Assembly: GCA_002500765.1 (NCBI GenBank)
Contig: DLSX01000035.1
Location: 6,510 to 23,647 of the forward strand
Reading direction: 5' to 3'
Origin: Neorhizobium sp. UBA7851
GTDB lineage: Bacteria; Pseudomonadota; Alphaproteobacteria; Rhizobiales; Rhizobiaceae
DNA: 17,138 bases
Shown here piece by piece: positions 14,878-17,138 of this stretch. Within the stretch, counting starts at the first letter, position 1, and each line of letters starts with the position of its first letter. The notes beneath the pieces are model-generated. The model saw only the letters and a list, made by a program, of their open reading frames with translations. It was not told the origin of the DNA and ran no database searches. The position numbers and the translations under genes were made by a program.

Positions 14878-14952
14878 CCGGATGTTGTCGCCGCATTCCC
14901 TAACGACACCCCTCATTTGAGGAGCCAGACATTCGATGAGGAACGGCAGGAT

Positions 14953-16281
14953 ATGGCCGAGATGACGCATTCGACGACACCCCGCGCATCAGAAACAACG
15001 ACTACGGCACGGCCGGAGGGCAACCCGGTCGCGCGTTTCTTCCGCGCCACCGAGATCGACACCCGCATGCTGGGCATGATCGGTGCGCTGCTGATCATCT
15101 GGATCGGCTTTCACATCCTGACCGGCGGCCTGTTCCTGACAGCGCGCAATCTGTGGAACCTGTCGGTCCAGACCGCCTCCGTCGCGGTCATGGCGACCGG
15201 CATGGTTCTCGTTATCGTCACCCGCAATATCGACCTCTCGGTCGGCTCCATTCTCGGTTTCACCGGCATGATCATGGGCGTGCTGCAGGCGCAATATCTG
15301 CCGCAGCTACTCGGCTTCGATCACCCTGCCATATGGGCCGTGGCGCTGATCGGCGGCATCGTCGTCGGCGGGCTGATCGGTACATTGCATGGATTCATCA
15401 TCGCCTTCCTGTCGGTCCCTTCATTCATCGTCACGCTCGGCGGCCTGCTCGTCTGGCGCGGCGCCACATGGTTCGTCACCAGCGGGCAAACTGTCGCGCC
15501 GATGAACCCGAGCTTTCGCCTGATGGGCGGCGGCGCCGAAGGATCGATCGGCGAGACCTGGAGTTGGGTCGTCGGCATCATCGCCTGCCTTGCCATCGTC
15601 GCAGCGATCATCAACGCCCGCCATCAGCGCAAGCGTTTCCATTTCCCCCGCCGCCCGCTCTGGGCCGAATACGTGCTGGCCGGCCTCGGCTTTGTCACCG
15701 TCATCGGTGCGGTCATGGTCGCCAATGCCTACTACTGGCCGATCAACATCGCCCGCCGTTATGCCGAGGCGAACGGCATCACTTGGCCGGAAGGCGGGTT
15801 GCAGATCCCGCACGGCATCGCCATCCCGGTGCTGATGGCGATCGCGGTCGGTATCGTCATGACCTTTATCGCCACCCGCCTGCGCTTCGGCCGTTATGTC
15901 TTTGCCATCGGCGGCAACCCGGAGGCGGCAGAACTCGCCGGCATCAAGACCCGCTGGGTAACCGTCAAGATCTTCGCGCTGATGGGCGTGCTCTGCGCCA
16001 TTGCAGCCGCGATCTCCACCGCCCGCCTCAATGCCGCAACCAATGCACAGGGTGAACTCGACGAACTCTACACCATTGCCGCAGCCGTCATCGGCGGCAC
16101 CTCGCTCGGCGGTGGGCTGGGCACCATTGCGGGCGCCATGCTCGGCGCTCTCGTCATGCAGTCGCTGCAGTCCGGCATGGTCCTGCTCGGCATCGATACG
16201 CCCTTCCAGCGCATCGTCGTCGGCATCGTCCTCGTCACCGCCGTGTGGCTCGACACCGTTTACCGCGCCAGAGCCAAGTAA
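14953..16281 (+). CDS. xylH: Xylose-type ABC transporter permease
   Basis: A 442-residue inner-membrane protein of the CUT2 permease family (BPD_transp_2). Many hydrophobic segments are visible, starting with LGMIGALLIIWIGFHILTGG. Family motifs include ITRNIDLSVGS-like VTRNIDLSVGSILGF, LGGLLVWRGATWFVTSG, and the cytoplasmic loop AIGGNPEAAELAGIKT near residues 317-332, which contacts the ATPase. It is longer than E. coli XylH because of a charged loop (NARHQRKRFHFPRR) and a periplasmic segment (YYWPINIARRYAEANG) in the middle. GAGGAA nine bases upstream supports ATG 14953. A TTG at 14917 and an ATG at 14962 are alternatives. It probably forms the channel for XylF cargo and is followed by the ATPase 15 bases later. 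Confidence 0.9.
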   Translation: MAEMTHSTTPRASETTTTARPEGNPVARFFRATEIDTRMLGMIGALLIIWIGFHILTGGLFLTARNLWNLSVQTASVAVMATGMVLVIVTRNIDLSVGSILGFTGMIMGVLQAQYLPQLLGFDHPAIWAVALIGGIVVGGLIGTLHGFIIAFLSVPSFIVTLGGLLVWRGATWFVTSGQTVAPMNPSFRLMGGGAEGSIGETWSWVVGIIACLAIVAAIINARHQRKRFHFPRRPLWAEYVLAGLGFVTVIGAVMVANAYYWPINIARRYAEANGITWPEGGLQIPHGIAIPVLMAIAVGIVMTFIATRLRFGRYVFAIGGNPEAAELAGIKTRWVTVKIFALMGVLCAIAAAISTARLNAATNAQGELDELYTIAAAVIGGTSLGGGLGTIAGAMLGALVMQSLQSGMVLLGIDTPFQRIVVGIVLVTAVWLDTVYRARAK

Positions 16282-16296
16282 GAGGAGACTTCCATC

Positions 16297-17082
16297 GTGA
16301 CGGACCAGAACATTCCGCTCGTGGAAATGAAGGACATTTCCATCTCCTTCGGCGGCATCCATGCAGTCGAGAAGGCAACGATCGATCTTTTTCCCGGCGA
16401 AGTTGTTGCCGTGCTCGGCCACAATGGTGCTGGAAAATCGACCCTGATCAAGATCCTGTCGGGCGCCTATCGCCGCGACGGCGGCGACATCCTCATCAAC
16501 GGCGAAGCCGCCGAGATCAGAAACCCGCGCGATGCCAAGAAATACGGCATCGAGACGATCTACCAGACGCTCGCCGTCGCCGACAATGTCGATGCAGCCG
16601 CCAATCTCTATCTCGGCCGCGAGCTTCGCACCAAATGGGGTACGCTCGACGATGTGGCGATGGAGGCGAATACGAGAGAAGTCATGGGCCGGCTAAACCC
16701 GAACTTCCGGCGCTTCAAGGAACCGGTCAAGGCGCTCTCCGGCGGCCAGCGGCAGTCGGTCGCCATCGCCCGCGCCATCCTGTTTGACGCCCGCATCCTG
16801 ATCATGGACGAACCGACGGCCGCACTCGGGCCGCAGGAGACCGCCCAGGTCGGCGATCTCATCAAGCAGCTGAAACGCGAAGGCATCGGCATCTTCCTGA
16901 TCAGCCACGACATCCACGACGTATTCGACCTCGCAGACCGCGTCTTTGTCATGAAGAACGGCAAGGTCGTGGGCCATGCACGCACACAGGATGTCACCAA
17001 GGATGAGGTGCTCGGCATGATCATCCTCGGCAAGGTGCCGCCGGGCGCAGTGCCCGGACCGGGCGCGATGAAAGTCGCATAG
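16297..17082 (+). CDS. xylG: Xylose-type ABC transporter ATP-binding protein, single NBD
   Basis: A 261-residue ATPase with one complete nucleotide-binding domain. Walker A is GHNGAGKST (41-49), Q-loop Gln90 in TIYQTLAV, signature LSGGQRQSVAIARA from 147, Walker B ILIMDEP (167-173) with the catalytic Glu172, and H-loop His204 in ISHDIHD. E. coli XylG and RbsA are about 500 residues with two fused domains. This protein has one, like FrcA of the rhizobial fructose transporter, and presumably works as a homodimer. The start is GTG with AGGAG nine bases upstream. The C-terminus ends in a proline/glycine-rich tail (PPGAVPGPGAMKVA) and a clean stop. A hairpin follows, so it looks naturally short rather than truncated. 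The name rests on its xylF-xylH neighbours. Confidence 0.88.
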   Translation: MTDQNIPLVEMKDISISFGGIHAVEKATIDLFPGEVVAVLGHNGAGKSTLIKILSGAYRRDGGDILINGEAAEIRNPRDAKKYGIETIYQTLAVADNVDAAANLYLGRELRTKWGTLDDVAMEANTREVMGRLNPNFRRFKEPVKALSGGQRQSVAIARAILFDARILIMDEPTAALGPQETAQVGDLIKQLKREGIGIFLISHDIHDVFDLADRVFVMKNGKVVGHARTQDVTKDEVLGMIILGKVPPGAVPGPGAMKVA

Positions 17083-17102
17083 GACAATGCCGAACGGGCA
17101 GC

Positions 17103-17129
17103 GGGATGCCGGACAAACAACGGCATCCC
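17103..17129 (+). terminator. Hairpin after xylG, probable operon terminator
   Basis: Perfect 9-bp stem GGGATGCCG (17103-17111) and CGGCATCCC (17121-17129) with the loop GACAAACAA, 20 bases after the xylG stop. The few following bases in the window (CGCCCCTTC) are not T-rich, so termination strength cannot be judged. It suggests that the transporter operon ends here without xylA or xylB. Confidence 0.55.
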
Positions 17130-17138
17130 CGCCCCTTC

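Larger units (their letters stand above)
14653..14952. other. 300-bp gap between xylF and xylH, no gene seen
   Basis: The gap contains the xylF downstream hairpin and the RIME-like element at 14733-14877. The last 75 bases hold a possible xylH ribosome-binding site (GAGGAA at 14937-14942) and no obvious promoter. No credible reading frame was found. Confidence 0.6.

Noticed and set aside
15421..16422. 333-codon - strand open frame opposite xylH and xylG
   Set aside because: Antisense shadow; the + strand xylH and xylG are well supported in the same stretch.
1..17138. CRISPR array, prophage, toxin-antitoxin or defence genes
   Set aside because: No regularly spaced direct repeats and no proteins of those families were found; every supported gene fits metabolism, transport or its regulation.

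Overview
The window looks like part of an alpha-proteobacterial genome from the Rhizobiales (Rhizobium/Agrobacterium/Sinorhizobium type). The evidence is high GC content with the codon use of that group, many binding-protein-dependent sugar transporters, and short GC-rich intergenic palindromes resembling the mosaic elements (RIME-like) of rhizobial genomes. No tRNA, rRNA, insertion sequence, phage gene or CRISPR array was seen. The genes appear intact and chromosomal or megaplasmid-like, and nearly all of the window is small-molecule catabolism.

Region 1 (1-2700, + strand) holds a GMC-family FAD alcohol dehydrogenase and a 3-hydroxyisobutyrate dehydrogenase (mmsB). They are separated by two palindromic repeat units. 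This is probably the end of a valine/branched-chain catabolic cluster that begins to the left. A hairpin at 2668-2692 separates it from the convergent next block.

Region 2 (2720-12022, - strand) reads, in transcription order: DapA-family aldolase, GntR/FCD regulator, Tat-exported sugar-binding protein, two CUT1 permeases, a MalK/UgpC-type ATPase, a 203-bp gap with repeats, an FGGY pentulose kinase and an L-fucose/D-arabinose-isomerase-like protein. It looks like a self-contained uptake and catabolism locus for a rare sugar. The isomerase and a D-ribulokinase-like kinase suggest aldose -> ketose -> ketose-phosphate, with D-arabinose via D-ribulose as the best guess. The DapA-like enzyme adds a lyase of unknown substrate. 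Two candidate operators lie in the promoter region upstream of the aldolase gene.

Region 3 (12173-17082) is a xylose-type module: a ROK-family repressor on the - strand, divergent from xylF-xylH-xylG on the + strand (CUT2 ABC transporter). A perfect 10+1+10 palindrome in the divergent gap is the likely repressor operator. The xylF-xylH gap holds a hairpin and a large RIME-like inverted repeat. The ATPase has a single nucleotide-binding domain, whereas the enterobacterial XylG is duplicated. No xylA or xylB is present, so the metabolic genes must lie elsewhere.

The most interesting part is region 2, whose substrate cannot be read from sequence alone. I see no sign of a wholly new kind of system: the families are known, but the combination of enzymes is not a standard textbook pathway.
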